From: Cellulomonas soli
GTDB taxonomy: Bacteria; Actinomycetota; Actinomycetes; Actinomycetales; Cellulomonadaceae
Length of the DNA stretch: 64,000 bases
Reading direction: 5' to 3'
Assembly (NCBI RefSeq): GCF_013409305.1
Contig: NZ_JACBZJ010000001.1
Span: 620,001-684,000 of the forward strand
Shown: one piece after another, positions 45,521 to 55,531 of the stretch
Layout of the letters: each line of letters begins with the position of its first letter
Position numbering within the stretch: the stretch's first letter is position 1
Notes under the pieces: generated by a model
The model's input: only the letters and a program-made list of their open reading frames with translations
Told to the model about the DNA's origin: nothing
The model's database searches: none
Translations under genes and position numbers: made by a program

Positions 45521-47686
45521 TCAGCCGACGACCTCGGTGACGTGCAGCACGAGAGCCTGGGCCACCCACAGCATCGGGATCTGCAGCCCGACCGTGCCGA
45601 GCACCCGCCCGGGCAGGACGATCTCGCCGGCGCTGACCCACGGGGGCACGACCCACCCGAAGCGCGCGGTGCCGACCTCCTCACGCAGCCGTACGCGGTA
45701 CAGCCGGTCGGGGTCGAGGCCGTGCAGCCGCACGCGCTCGGGGCGGGCGTCCTCGAGCGAGGCGACCGTCGCGATCGTCCACACACCCGCCTCGCGTCCG
45801 GGCGAGACGACACCCGTGACCCGCAGGGCGGGGTCGCGCACGTCGGCGTGCACCGCCGTGCCGTGGTGCAGCACGGGGCGCAGCTCGCGGTAGAGCGCGG
45901 CGAACCGCTGCAGCGTCGCGGTCTCCTCCTCCGTGCACGCGAGCACGTCCCACTCCAGGCCCGCGGAGCCCATGAGGGCCGTGGCCAGGCGGTACGACAG
46001 GTCGACGGTCCGCCCCGAGCTGTGCGCCTGCTCCGGGCCGACGTGCGCACCGACGAGCTCGGGCGGCAGCAGCAGGCCGGTCCATCGCTGGATGTCCTGC
46101 CGCTCGACGGCGTCGTTGGAGTCGCTGGCCCAGACCCGGTCGGTGACCTGCAGGATGCCCAGGTCGGTGCGCGCACCGCCCGAGGAGCAGGACTCGATCT
46201 CCAGCCCGGGGTGGGTCGCCTTGAGCTCGGCGATCAGCCGGTACGCGGCGAGGGTCTGCTCGTGCACCCCCGGTCGGCCGCCGTGCCGGGCGTCGACGAG
46301 GTCGCGGTTGTGGTCCCACTTGATGAAGTCGATGCCGAGCCGCTCGACGAGCGCGGCGATGGCGTCCCGCACGTGGGCGTAGGCCTCGGGGCGCGCCAGG
46401 TCCAGCACCCACTGCGTCCGCCAGGACAGGCCCTCGCGGGCGGGCACGTGCGCGGGGTCGTGCAGCAGCCAGTCGGGGTGCGCCCGGGCCAGGTCGGAGT
46501 CGAGGCACACCATCTCCGGCTCGAACCACAGCCCGAACTGCATGCCGAGCTCCTGCACCCGGTCGGCGAGCGGCTCGAGCCCGTCGGGCCAGACGCCGGT
46601 GTCCACGGTCCAGTCGCCGAGCCCGCGGGTGTCGTCGCGGCGGGCCGGGAACCAGCCGTCGTCGAGCACGAACCGCTCGACGCCGATGTGCGCGGCACGT
46701 TCGGCGAGCCGCAGCACGGTCGCGGGGTCGTGGTCGAAGTAGACCGCCTCCCACGTGTTGAGCACGAGCGGGCGGACGGTGCGCGGGTGCTGCGGCCGCG
46801 AGCGCAGGTACGCGTGGAACCGGGCGCTGATCCCGTCGAGCCCGGCGTCGCTCCACGCGAAGAATCCTGTGGGCGTGGCGTACGCCTGACCGGGGGCCAG
46901 CCGCACCTCGCCGGGGCGCAGCAGCTCGCCGACGCCGAGCAGCGTCGGCTGCTCGGGGAGCCGGTCGGTGCGGTAGGTCGCGTCGCCGCTCCAGCCGAGG
47001 TGCGCGGCCCACAGCTCGCCGTCACGGTCGCGGGGGTCGGCGGCGGACAGCGCCAGCAGCCACGGGTGGTCGTGCCCGGCCCGCCCGCGCCGGGTCTGCC
47101 GGACCACGGGTCCGCGCGGCAGCGGGCTCGTGGCGGGCACCTTCTCGCGGGCCCACCGGCCGGAGAACGTCGTGCAGCGGTCGGCGTGCGTGGGCACGGG
47201 CAGCGTCGTCTCGAGCCAGTGCACGCCGACGTCCTGGGTACCGTCGTTGGCAAGCTCGTGGCCGAGCGTCAGCAGTCCCCCGGGCTCGAGCCGCAGCCGC
47301 GTGGTGAGCGTCAGCCCGGCGGCCTGCGCGACGACCTCGACCGCGGTCGCACCGAGCTCGGGGCCCTCGAGCGTGGCTGCCGTTGTCGACCAGTCGACGA
47401 CCAGGGGCGTCCCGTCGCGCTCGAGGAGCAGGCCCGGGCGACCGACCCAGCCGTCGGTCTCCTGCGGGAGCAGGCTCGGCTGCCACGCGGCGTCGAGCGT
47501 CGCGGGGGGCGTCTGACGGGCGACGGCGTCGGCGAGCGCAGCGAGGTCGGCCTCGTTCACCTCGCCGAGGTCCGCACCCCAGTGCAGCACGGCGGGCAGA
47601 CCGGGGACGGTCAGGTCGAGGAGCACGGCGACGCCGTCGCGGCGCAGCAGGATCCGGTCGGCGGGAAGGGCAGGTCGCGAGGTCAT
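45521..47686 (-). CDS. GH36 alpha-galactosidase
   Basis: 721-residue cytoplasmic enzyme (no signal peptide) releasing alpha-galactose from oligosaccharides such as raffinose or galactomannan fragments. N-terminal beta-supersandwich, then a TIM barrel with LNTWEAVYFDHD, RFVLDDGWF, LWFEPEMV, nucleophile Asp458 in FIKWDHNRD, ESCSSGGARTDLG, and acid/base Asp522 in WASDSNDA; C-terminal beta domain. It starts 41 bp after the ROK gene (47728-49038) on the same strand, so is probably its operon partner, and converges with the LacI-like sensor. Confidence 0.95.
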   Translation of the reverse strand: MTSRPALPADRILLRRDGVAVLLDLTVPGLPAVLHWGADLGEVNEADLAALADAVARQTPPATLDAAWQPSLLPQETDGWVGRPGLLLERDGTPLVVDWSTTAATLEGPELGATAVEVVAQAAGLTLTTRLRLEPGGLLTLGHELANDGTQDVGVHWLETTLPVPTHADRCTTFSGRWAREKVPATSPLPRGPVVRQTRRGRAGHDHPWLLALSAADPRDRDGELWAAHLGWSGDATYRTDRLPEQPTLLGVGELLRPGEVRLAPGQAYATPTGFFAWSDAGLDGISARFHAYLRSRPQHPRTVRPLVLNTWEAVYFDHDPATVLRLAERAAHIGVERFVLDDGWFPARRDDTRGLGDWTVDTGVWPDGLEPLADRVQELGMQFGLWFEPEMVCLDSDLARAHPDWLLHDPAHVPAREGLSWRTQWVLDLARPEAYAHVRDAIAALVERLGIDFIKWDHNRDLVDARHGGRPGVHEQTLAAYRLIAELKATHPGLEIESCSSGGARTDLGILQVTDRVWASDSNDAVERQDIQRWTGLLLPPELVGAHVGPEQAHSSGRTVDLSYRLATALMGSAGLEWDVLACTEEETATLQRFAALYRELRPVLHHGTAVHADVRDPALRVTGVVSPGREAGVWTIATVASLEDARPERVRLHGLDPDRLYRVRLREEVGTARFGWVVPPWVSAGEIVLPGRVLGTVGLQIPMLWVAQALVLHVTEVVG

Positions 47687-47727
47687 GCGAGGTCCGTTCG
47701 GTGGGAGCGTGCAGGTGCGGGGCGAGC

Positions 47728-49038
47728 TCAGACGAGGGCGGGCAGGACCTCCCCTGCGCTCTCGCGCGCAGCAGGGCGGCCGAGCGGCGAGCGCAGGACG
47801 ACGAGCGCCCCACCGACGGCCGCGGCGGCACCCACGTCGGTCGACAGCCGCACGCGCACGGGACGCAGCAGCCGAGCCAGGGCACCGCGTTCGACGGCCC
47901 GCTGCGCGAGGTCGACGTAGAGCGGGCCGGCGGTGGCGAACGCCGGCCCGGCCAGGACCACCGTGTCGAGGTCGAAGAGGTTCATGAGGGTCACCGCCGC
48001 CGTGCCGAGATGTCGCGCAGAGTCTTCCAGCAGGTGGCGCGCGTCCTGGTCACCGCGCGCCGCGGCCCGGGCGACGCGTTCGAAGTCGGCGAGCACGTCG
48101 TCGGCGTCGCCGCTCATGCGCAGCCGATCGCGCAGCCCCGGATCGGCGCCCGCCCGGGCGACCACGGCCGAGGGACCGGCCAGGGACTCGGTGCACCCGG
48201 CGTTGCCGCACGAGCACGCCGGTCCGCGCGGGTCGAGCGGGACGTGCCCGATCTCGACCGGGTTGGCCGTCCTGCCGCGGTACACCTCGGACCCGACGAC
48301 CACGCCGCCGCCGATGCCGCTGGCCATGTAGAGCACGCCGAAGGTGTCCACGTCGAGCGAGCCGACCCACTGCTCCCCCACGGCGGCGGCGGTCGCGTCG
48401 TTCTCGAGCAGCACCGGCATCCCGAGCAGGTCGGCGAGCGTGGCGGTGAGCGGGAAGTCCTGCCAGGCCGGGGTCGGCTGGGGCGTGAGGATGACGCCGC
48501 GCTCGCGGTCCTGCGGCCCGTGGGTGACCAGGCCGACGCCGAGCACACGCGCGCGCGGGACGGCCGCGGAGGCGAGCAGGTCCTCGACGTGATCGGCGAG
48601 CGTGCGCAGGGTCTCCCCCGGTGCACCGCGCCCGACACCGCGCAGGCTGGTGGCCGCCACCCGGCGCCCGGCGAAGTCGGTGACGACGATCGCGCTGGTG
48701 CACCGGTCGAGCTGGACGCCGACGGCGTAGAGCGCCGTCCGGTCGAGCTCGAGCAGCCGCCGGGGCGTGCCGCCGCGGGAGCGTGCCCGCCCGACCTCGT
48801 GCACGAGGCCTTCGGCGATGAGGTCGCGGACGACGTTGGTGATCGTGGCGGCGGTGAAGCCCGACCGGCTGGCCAGCTCGACGCGGCTGATGGTGCCCGC
48901 CGTGCGGATCAGGTCGAGCACGAGGGCACCGGTGACGGGCCGGGAGGGCTGACCCACCGGCGTCACGGCCGGGACGGCCCGCACGTTCGGCACGGGCGGC
49001 GCCGGGGTGCTCGGTCGGTGCGGCAGACGGCTGGACAT
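47728..49038 (-). CDS. ROK-family transcriptional regulator
   Basis: 436 residues. Winged helix at about residues 48-75 (ISRVELASRSGFTAATITNVVRDLI) after a Pro-rich 35-residue N-terminal tail, then the ROK domain with LLENDATAAAVGEQW, EIGHVPLDPRG and the intact zinc motif ACSCGNAGC. GAGAGGACC lies upstream of ATG 49038. It is upstream of the GH36 gene and divergent from the nine-gene transporter/mannosidase operon; the AT-rich palindrome between them (49134-49161) is its likely operator. Confidence 0.92.
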   Translation of the reverse strand: MSSRLPHRPSTPAPPVPNVRAVPAVTPVGQPSRPVTGALVLDLIRTAGTISRVELASRSGFTAATITNVVRDLIAEGLVHEVGRARSRGGTPRRLLELDRTALYAVGVQLDRCTSAIVVTDFAGRRVAATSLRGVGRGAPGETLRTLADHVEDLLASAAVPRARVLGVGLVTHGPQDRERGVILTPQPTPAWQDFPLTATLADLLGMPVLLENDATAAAVGEQWVGSLDVDTFGVLYMASGIGGGVVVGSEVYRGRTANPVEIGHVPLDPRGPACSCGNAGCTESLAGPSAVVARAGADPGLRDRLRMSGDADDVLADFERVARAAARGDQDARHLLEDSARHLGTAAVTLMNLFDLDTVVLAGPAFATAGPLYVDLAQRAVERGALARLLRPVRVRLSTDVGAAAAVGGALVVLRSPLGRPAARESAGEVLPALV

Positions 49039-49133
49039 GCGTAGGTCCTCTCCTCGGGCCCTCTCGGGACGCAGCCGCGCGCGGGGCGCAGGTCACGGTC
49101 CGGACACGGTCGTCCACGAACTTCACCCGATAA

Positions 49134-49164
49134 CTTGACGGACTAAATTTAGCAGAGCAAGAAT
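49134..49164 (+). promoter_or_regulatory. promoter/operator of the mannan-type operon
   Basis: CTTG-N5-CTAAATTTAG-N5-CAAG is a symmetrical dyad (49134-49161). It overlaps a promoter: -35 TTGACG (49135-49140) and -10-like AAGAAT (49159-49164) 18 bp apart. The stretch is strikingly AT-rich for this genome. AT-rich centred palindromes are typical of ROK operators. Confidence 0.7.
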
Positions 49165-49246
49165 CGGGTCCGCCCTCCCGCGGCCGCGGCGACGGGCACC
49201 GTCGACGTCGACCGCCACCCCGGCCGACGTGGGGAAAGGACCGAGG

Positions 49247-50947
49247 ATGTTCCTGAGGACACGGCCAGGCAGGTATCGCACCGGCGGCGCACTCGTCGCA
49301 GGGATCGTCACGTCCACGCTGCTGCTCGCCGGCTGCACGGGCGGCAGCAGCAAGGACACGTCCACCTCGGACGCGTCCGGCGCGACGATCACCGTCTTCA
49401 ACGGCTCGACCGGCACCATCACCGAGAACTTCAACCCGTTCAGCACCACGGCGCTGCAGCCGACGCTCGGTGTGATCTTCGAGCCGCTCTACTGGTACAA
49501 CCTCGCCTCGGACGCCGACCCCACGCCCCTGCTGGCGACCGGCTACGAGTGGAACGCCGACGGCACGCAGCTGACGATCCACACCCGCGAGGGCGTCACG
49601 TGGAGCGACGGCGAGCCGTTCAGCGCCGCCGACGTCGCCTTCACGTTCAACCTGGTGGCCGACACGCCCGCGCTCAACACGACCGGTCTCGCCGCGACCG
49701 CCGAGGCCACCGACGCGAGCACCGTCGTCCTGACGTTCGCCGAGCCGTCCTTCATGCAGGAGCCGAACGTGCTCGGCAACCGCGCGATCGTGCCCGAGCA
49801 CATCTGGAAGGACGTCGCCGACCCGGTCACCGAGATCAACTCCGAGCCCGTGGGCACCGGGGCGTTCAGCGTCGAGTCCTTCTCGTCGCAGAGCTACATG
49901 CTGCAGGCCAACCCGGGCTACTGGGGCGGCGAGCCCGCCGTCAAGCACGTGCGCTACGTCGCGCTCGACTCCGCCGACGCCGCGAGCGCCGCGCTCGTCG
50001 CCGGTGACGTGGACTGGATGAGCGCCTTCCTGCCCGGCCTCGACGACATCATCTCGACGAACCCGGACCTCGGGTACGTCAACACCCCTGCACTGACCGC
50101 CTCGATCTTCACCTGCTCCGACGCCGCCGCCGGCTGCGCCGGCCCGCAGACCGACCCCGCGGTGCGCCAGGCCATCTACTACGCGCTCAACCGTGACCAG
50201 CTCAACAAGCTGGCCGGCGGCGGGTTCGCCGGCACCGCCTCCCCGACACTTCTGCTGCCCGAGCGCGACGCGGACTGGATCGCCGACCCCGACGACGTCG
50301 AGGCACCGGCGTCCGCCGACACCGAGAAGGCAGCCGACCTGCTCGACGCCGCCGGCTGGGTCGAGGGCAGCGACGGCATCCGCACCAAGGACGGCGAGCG
50401 CCTGTCGATGACCATCCAGACGGTGACCGGCTGGAGCGACTTCATCTCGCTCAACGACGCCATGACCCAGCAGCTGGCCGAGGTCGGCATCGAGCTCAAG
50501 CCGAGCCAGGTCTCCTGGAACGAGTGGAACGACGCCCAGCTGTCCGGCAAGTTCCAGCTCTCGCTCGACTCGATCGGTCTGGGCGCCTCGTCCAACCCGT
50601 TCTTCACGTACGACAAGTGGTATAACTCCGCGAACACCGTGCCCGTCGGCGAGAACGCCATCGCCGGCAACGCCAGCCGGTTCTCCGACCCCGCGGTGGA
50701 CGCCGCACTGGCCGTCGCCCGCTCGACCGACGACGAGGCCGTCCAGGCCGAGCAGTACGCGATCATCCAGGACGTCATCACCGAGCAGCTGCCGTACATC
50801 CCGATCTACGTGAACTCGATGCTCACCGAGTTCAACAACAGCCGCGCCACCGGGTGGCCGACCGACGAGGACAAGTACGCCATGCCCGCCTCGTGGAAGG
50901 CGTGGGACAACGGCATCGTCCTCAAGACGATCAAGCCGACCAACTGA
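49247..50947 (+). CDS. family-5 (Dpp/Opp-type) substrate-binding lipoprotein
   Basis: 566 residues. Signal peptide with lipobox LLLAGC, Cys30. Family-5 hallmarks: ENFNPFSTTALQPTLGVIFEPLYWYN, WSDGEPFSAADVAFTFNLV, VPEHIWKDVADPV, GTGAFSVESFSSQSYMLQANPGYWGG, VRQAIYYALNRDQLNKLA. This fold binds peptides, but in Thermotoga and other bacteria close relatives bind cello-, manno- or other beta-oligosaccharides; the downstream glycosidases argue for sugars. ATG 49247 is chosen; GGGGAAAGGA lies just upstream, and GTG 49229 is an alternative. First gene of the operon. Confidence 0.92.
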   Translation: MFLRTRPGRYRTGGALVAGIVTSTLLLAGCTGGSSKDTSTSDASGATITVFNGSTGTITENFNPFSTTALQPTLGVIFEPLYWYNLASDADPTPLLATGYEWNADGTQLTIHTREGVTWSDGEPFSAADVAFTFNLVADTPALNTTGLAATAEATDASTVVLTFAEPSFMQEPNVLGNRAIVPEHIWKDVADPVTEINSEPVGTGAFSVESFSSQSYMLQANPGYWGGEPAVKHVRYVALDSADAASAALVAGDVDWMSAFLPGLDDIISTNPDLGYVNTPALTASIFTCSDAAAGCAGPQTDPAVRQAIYYALNRDQLNKLAGGGFAGTASPTLLLPERDADWIADPDDVEAPASADTEKAADLLDAAGWVEGSDGIRTKDGERLSMTIQTVTGWSDFISLNDAMTQQLAEVGIELKPSQVSWNEWNDAQLSGKFQLSLDSIGLGASSNPFFTYDKWYNSANTVPVGENAIAGNASRFSDPAVDAALAVARSTDDEAVQAEQYAIIQDVITEQLPYIPIYVNSMLTEFNNSRATGWPTDEDKYAMPASWKAWDNGIVLKTIKPTN

Positions 50948-50966
50948 CCGACCGGGACCGTGTCCC

Positions 50967-51005
50967 GCCCGGGTGACGGCTCCTGCACGGGGCCGTCACC
51001 CGGGC
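50967..51005 (+). terminator. intercistronic hairpin after the binding-protein gene
   Basis: Perfect 14-bp stem (GCCCGGGTGACGGC with GCCGTCACCCGGGC) and 11-base loop in the 121-bp gap between the binding protein and the first permease. It likely reduces read-through or protects the upstream message, as with the chvE hairpin. Confidence 0.65.
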
Positions 51006-51068
51006 CCACCCCGGCGCTGCCCGGCGCGCCGCCGGGACCCGCCACCGACCGACCTGGAGGCACCCGCC

Positions 51069-52061
51069 GTGCGGTACATCCTGCAGAAGCTCGGGTTCTA
51101 CGCCGTGGCCCTCTGGGCCGCGCTGACCCTCAACTTCTTCATCCCCCGGCTCATGCCGGGCAACCCCGTCGACATCATGGTCTCGAAGCTCGCCACCAAG
51201 GGACCGGTCACCGCGGACACCCGCGCAGCGATCGCCGCGATGCTCGGCACCGACACGCAGGCGCCGCTGTGGCAGCAGTACGTCGACTACCTGCACGCCC
51301 TGGTCAGCGGTGACCTGGGCACCTCGGTCGCGTACTTCCCGGCCAGCGTGAACGAGATCATCGGCCAGACCCTGCCGTGGACCATCGGCCTGATCGGCAT
51401 CTCCACCGTCATCTCGTTCCTGGTGGGCGTCGGTCTGGGCACGTTCGCCGGCTGGAAGCGCGGGTCGTGGGTCGACAACCTCATCCCGTTCACCACGATG
51501 CTGCAGTCCGTGCCGTACTTCTGGCTCGCGCTGCTGCTGCTGTTCTTCTTCGGCAGCGTGTGGCCGGTCTTCCCGCTCAACGGCGGGTACGACGTCTACA
51601 CGTTCGCCGGGCCCGAGCTGAGCTGGGGGTTCATCTCCTCGGTGCTCTACCACGGCGCCCTGCCCGCGCTCACGATCGTCATCTCCTCGATCGGCGGCTG
51701 GATGCTCGGGATGCGCAACATGATGGTCTCGACGCTGTCCGAGGACTACATCCTCACCGCCGAGGCCAAGGGACTGCGCCCCGGTCGTGTGCGCGCCGCC
51801 TACGCCTCCCGCAACGCCGTGCTCCCCTCGATCGCGGGCTTCGCGATCTCGCTCGGCTTCGTCGTGGCCGGGTCGATCGTCACCGAGGCGGTGTTCAGCT
51901 ACCCGGGCATCGGGTCGGCGCTGCTCATGGCGGTCAACTCCAACGACTACTCGCTCATGCAGGGCATCTTCCTGGTCATCACCCTGGCGGTGCTCGGAGC
52001 CAACCTGCTCGTCGACCTGCTGTACGGCGTCATCGACCCCCGTACGCGGGCCCGTTCCTAG
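51069..52061 (+). CDS. Dpp-type ABC permease 1
   Basis: 330 residues, six hydrophobic segments, DppB-like. N-terminus ILQKLGFYAVALWAALTLNFFIPRLMPGNPVD is a family signature; a roughly 60-residue external region follows. The EAA-type loop is DYILTAEAKGLRPGRVRAAYASRNAVLP, and FSYPGIGSALLMAV is a further signature. GTG 51069 has GGAGG eight bases upstream. Confidence 0.93.
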   Translation: MRYILQKLGFYAVALWAALTLNFFIPRLMPGNPVDIMVSKLATKGPVTADTRAAIAAMLGTDTQAPLWQQYVDYLHALVSGDLGTSVAYFPASVNEIIGQTLPWTIGLIGISTVISFLVGVGLGTFAGWKRGSWVDNLIPFTTMLQSVPYFWLALLLLFFFGSVWPVFPLNGGYDVYTFAGPELSWGFISSVLYHGALPALTIVISSIGGWMLGMRNMMVSTLSEDYILTAEAKGLRPGRVRAAYASRNAVLPSIAGFAISLGFVVAGSIVTEAVFSYPGIGSALLMAVNSNDYSLMQGIFLVITLAVLGANLLVDLLYGVIDPRTRARS

Positions 52062-52073
52062 GAGGGGCACCCC

Positions 52074-53042
52074 ATGGCCATCACCACCCTGGACCCGCAC
52101 CTGGCCGCCGACGAGGCCGCCGAGACCACCACGCCCGGCCCGCGCAGGCGCGCCCGGCTGCCGCGCACCGCCAAGCTCGTCACGGGCGTGAGCCTGGCCG
52201 GCACGATCGCGCTGTTCGGCATCCTCGGCCCGTTCGTCGTCGGCGACCCCTCGACGGTCAACGACATCGGCCTGGCGCCACCGTCCGCCGACTTCCTGCT
52301 CGGCACCACCCAGACCGGTCAGGACGTGCTCGCCCAGCTCGCCTACGCCACCCGCGGCTCGCTCACCATCGGGATCGTGGTCGGCGTGCTGACCCTGGTC
52401 CTGTCCGCGTTCTTCGGCGTCGTCGGCGCGTTCGCCGGCGGCTGGCTGGACGAGGCGTTCTCCCTGTTCAGCAACGTCATGCTGGTGATCCCCGGGCTGC
52501 CGCTCGTCATCGTCATCTCCTCCTACGTGCCCGAGAAGAGCATCTGGCTGGTCGCCGTCGTGCTCGCCCTGACCGGCTGGGCCGGGTCGGCGCGCGTGCT
52601 GCGCGGGTTCACGCTCAGCCTGCGCGGACGCGACTACGTCCTGGCCGCCCGCGTCAGCGGCGAACGGTCGTGGCGCATCCTCGCGGTCGAGATCCTGCCG
52701 AACCTCATCCCGCTGCTGGCCTCGCAGGTCGTGTTCGCGATCATCTTCGCGATCCTCGGCGAGGCCGGGCTGTCGTTCCTCGGCCTGGGCGCCTCCGGCT
52801 CGTTCACCTGGGGAACCATGCTCTTCTACGCCCAGAACGGCCTCGCGCTGCGGCTGGGCGCCTGGTGGTGGTTCGTCCCGCCGGGCCTGCTGCTCGCCCT
52901 GTTCGGGGCGGCGCTGTCCCTCATCAACTTCTCCATCGACGAGGTCATCAACCCCAAGCTGCGCGCCCAGACCCGGGCCGACCGCAAGAAGTGGTCGATG
53001 TCCCGCGAGCAGCTCAAGGACGCTGCGGAGGTCATCGTATGA
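52074..53042 (+). CDS. Dpp-type ABC permease 2
   Basis: 322 residues, DppC-like. About 35 cytoplasmic residues, then six hydrophobic segments; LLGTTQTGQDVLAQLAYATRGSLTIGIV is the usual external/entry motif, and DYVLAARVSGERSWRILAVEILPNLIP is the ATPase-contacting loop. AGGAGGGG precedes ATG 52074; the gene starts 12 bp after permease 1 and overlaps the next gene (ATGA). Confidence 0.93.
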   Translation: MAITTLDPHLAADEAAETTTPGPRRRARLPRTAKLVTGVSLAGTIALFGILGPFVVGDPSTVNDIGLAPPSADFLLGTTQTGQDVLAQLAYATRGSLTIGIVVGVLTLVLSAFFGVVGAFAGGWLDEAFSLFSNVMLVIPGLPLVIVISSYVPEKSIWLVAVVLALTGWAGSARVLRGFTLSLRGRDYVLAARVSGERSWRILAVEILPNLIPLLASQVVFAIIFAILGEAGLSFLGLGASGSFTWGTMLFYAQNGLALRLGAWWWFVPPGLLLALFGAALSLINFSIDEVINPKLRAQTRADRKKWSMSREQLKDAAEVIV

Positions 53043-53976
53043 GCGCCCCGACCACGACGGCCCCGGCCGCCGCGACCCTCAGCCGCCACCCCGTGCTGAC
53101 GATCGACGACCTCAGCGTCGACTACCTCGTCGACCCGCCCGTGCACGCCGTGGACCACGTGAGCCTCGAGCTGCGCCGCGGGGAGATCCTCGGCCTGGCC
53201 GGCGAGTCCGGCTGCGGCAAGTCGACCCTGGCGTACGGCATCACCCGGCTGCTCAAGCCGCCGGCCACCATCACGAGCGGCTCGGCGACGTTCCACTCCC
53301 GCGAGGGCTACGACGTCGACCTGTCGACGCTCAGCGGTGACGACCTGCGCGCGTTCCGCTGGGACAAGGTCGCCATGGTGTTCCAGGGGGCGATGAACTC
53401 CCTCAACCCGGTTCTGCGCATCCAGGTGCAGCTCGAGGACGTGCTCACCACGCACCGCCCCGAGATGCCCAAGGCGCAGCGGCGCACCCGGTGCGCGGAG
53501 CTGCTGATGCGCGTCGGCGTCGACCCGAGCCGGTTGCGGGCCTATCCGCACGAGCTGTCCGGGGGCATGCGCCAACGCGTCATGATCGCCATGGCGCTGG
53601 CCCTCGAGCCGCAGATCCTCATCATGGACGAGCCGACGACCGCCCTCGACGTGGTCGTGCAGCGCGAGATCCTGCAGGAGATCACCCGGCTGCGCGCCGA
53701 GCTCGGCTTCGCGGTCGTCTTCATCACGCACGACCTGCCGCTGCTGCTCGAGATCAGCGACCGGATCGCCGTGATGCGCGCCGGTCGGATCGTCGAGCTG
53801 GCCGACGCCGTGACGCTCTACACCGACCCGCAGCACGCGTACACGCGGCGGCTGCTGTCCTCGTTCCCGAGCCTGACCGGCGCCCGCGGCGACTTCATCC
53901 GGACGGGCGTCGACGCCTCGTCCTCCTCGGCCTTCGCGGACGAGACCACCCCGAGCGTCGACCAGGAGGCCGTGCG

Positions 53977-53980
<4 letters not shown>
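53039..53980 (+). CDS. Dpp-type ABC ATPase 1
   Basis: 313 residues, DppD-like. Walker A GESGCGKST, Q-loop MVFQGAMNSLNPVLRI, signature LSGGMRQRV, Walker B ILIMDEPTTALD, switch FITHDLPLLLE, and the family's C-terminal HAYTRRLLSSFPSL. Acts as a heterodimer with the next protein. Overlaps its neighbours by four bases on each side. Confidence 0.94.
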
Positions 53981-54791
<811 letters not shown>

Positions 54792-54795
<4 letters not shown>

Positions 54796-55469
54796 GCGGG
54801 ACGCCGTCGCCGGAACCCGTCGCGCCCGTGTCCGTGGTGTTCGCCGGCGACTCCATCACCGAGTGGGGGCGGCACGAGGACCCCGACGGCTGGGGCTCGG
54901 GGTACGTCGGCCTGCTGGCCCGCGGCCCGCTCGCGTCGACCATCCCGCCGACCAACCCGTCGACCAACCCGCCGACCAGGGTGACGAACACCGGGGTCGG
55001 CGGCGACCGGGTGCGCGACCTCGAGGCCCGCTGGGGCCACGACGTGCTCTCGCTGCAGGCCGACGTGCTCAGCCTGTACGTCGGCGTCAACGACACGTGG
55101 CGGCGCTACGACCAGGGCGAGGAGACCACGGCCGAGGAGTTCGAGGCCGTGCTGCGCCGGCTGCTGCACCCGTGGGTGCGACGCGGCACCCGGCTCGTGC
55201 TCGTCGAGCCGTTCGTCGTGCCGGTCGAACCCGCCCAGCACGCGTGGGACGAGGACCTGCGACCGAAGCAGGACGCCGTACGCCGGGTCGCCGCCGACCT
55301 GGGTGCCGCGCACGTGCCGTTGGCCGCAGCGATGACCGCCCTGGCGGCCGCGAGCGCACCGCACCTCGTCGCCGCCGACGGGGTGCACCCGACGCCGGCC
55401 GGCCACAGGCTGATCGCCGACGCCTGGTGGTCCGCCTACCGGGCGCGGTTCGCACCTTCGTCCGACTGA
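54792..55469 (+). CDS. SGNH/GDSL-family hydrolase
   Basis: 225-residue cytoplasmic esterase candidate. Block I VVFAGDSITEWG (nucleophile Ser21), block II NTGVGGDRVRDLEARW, block III YVGVNDTWRRYD, and block V ADGVHPTPAGHRLIAD with catalytic Asp and His. A Pro-Thr-Asn repeat (PPTNPSTNPPT, about residues 53-63, from 12-bp DNA repeats) interrupts the loop after block I. Translationally coupled to the ATPase gene. In this operon a role in removing O-acetyl groups from oligosaccharides is plausible. Confidence 0.88.
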
Positions 55470-55531
55470 CCCGCCGCCCCGGCCCCTTCGCTCGCCCTCC
55501 CCCGCACCACCAGCACCGCAGGAGACCTCCC

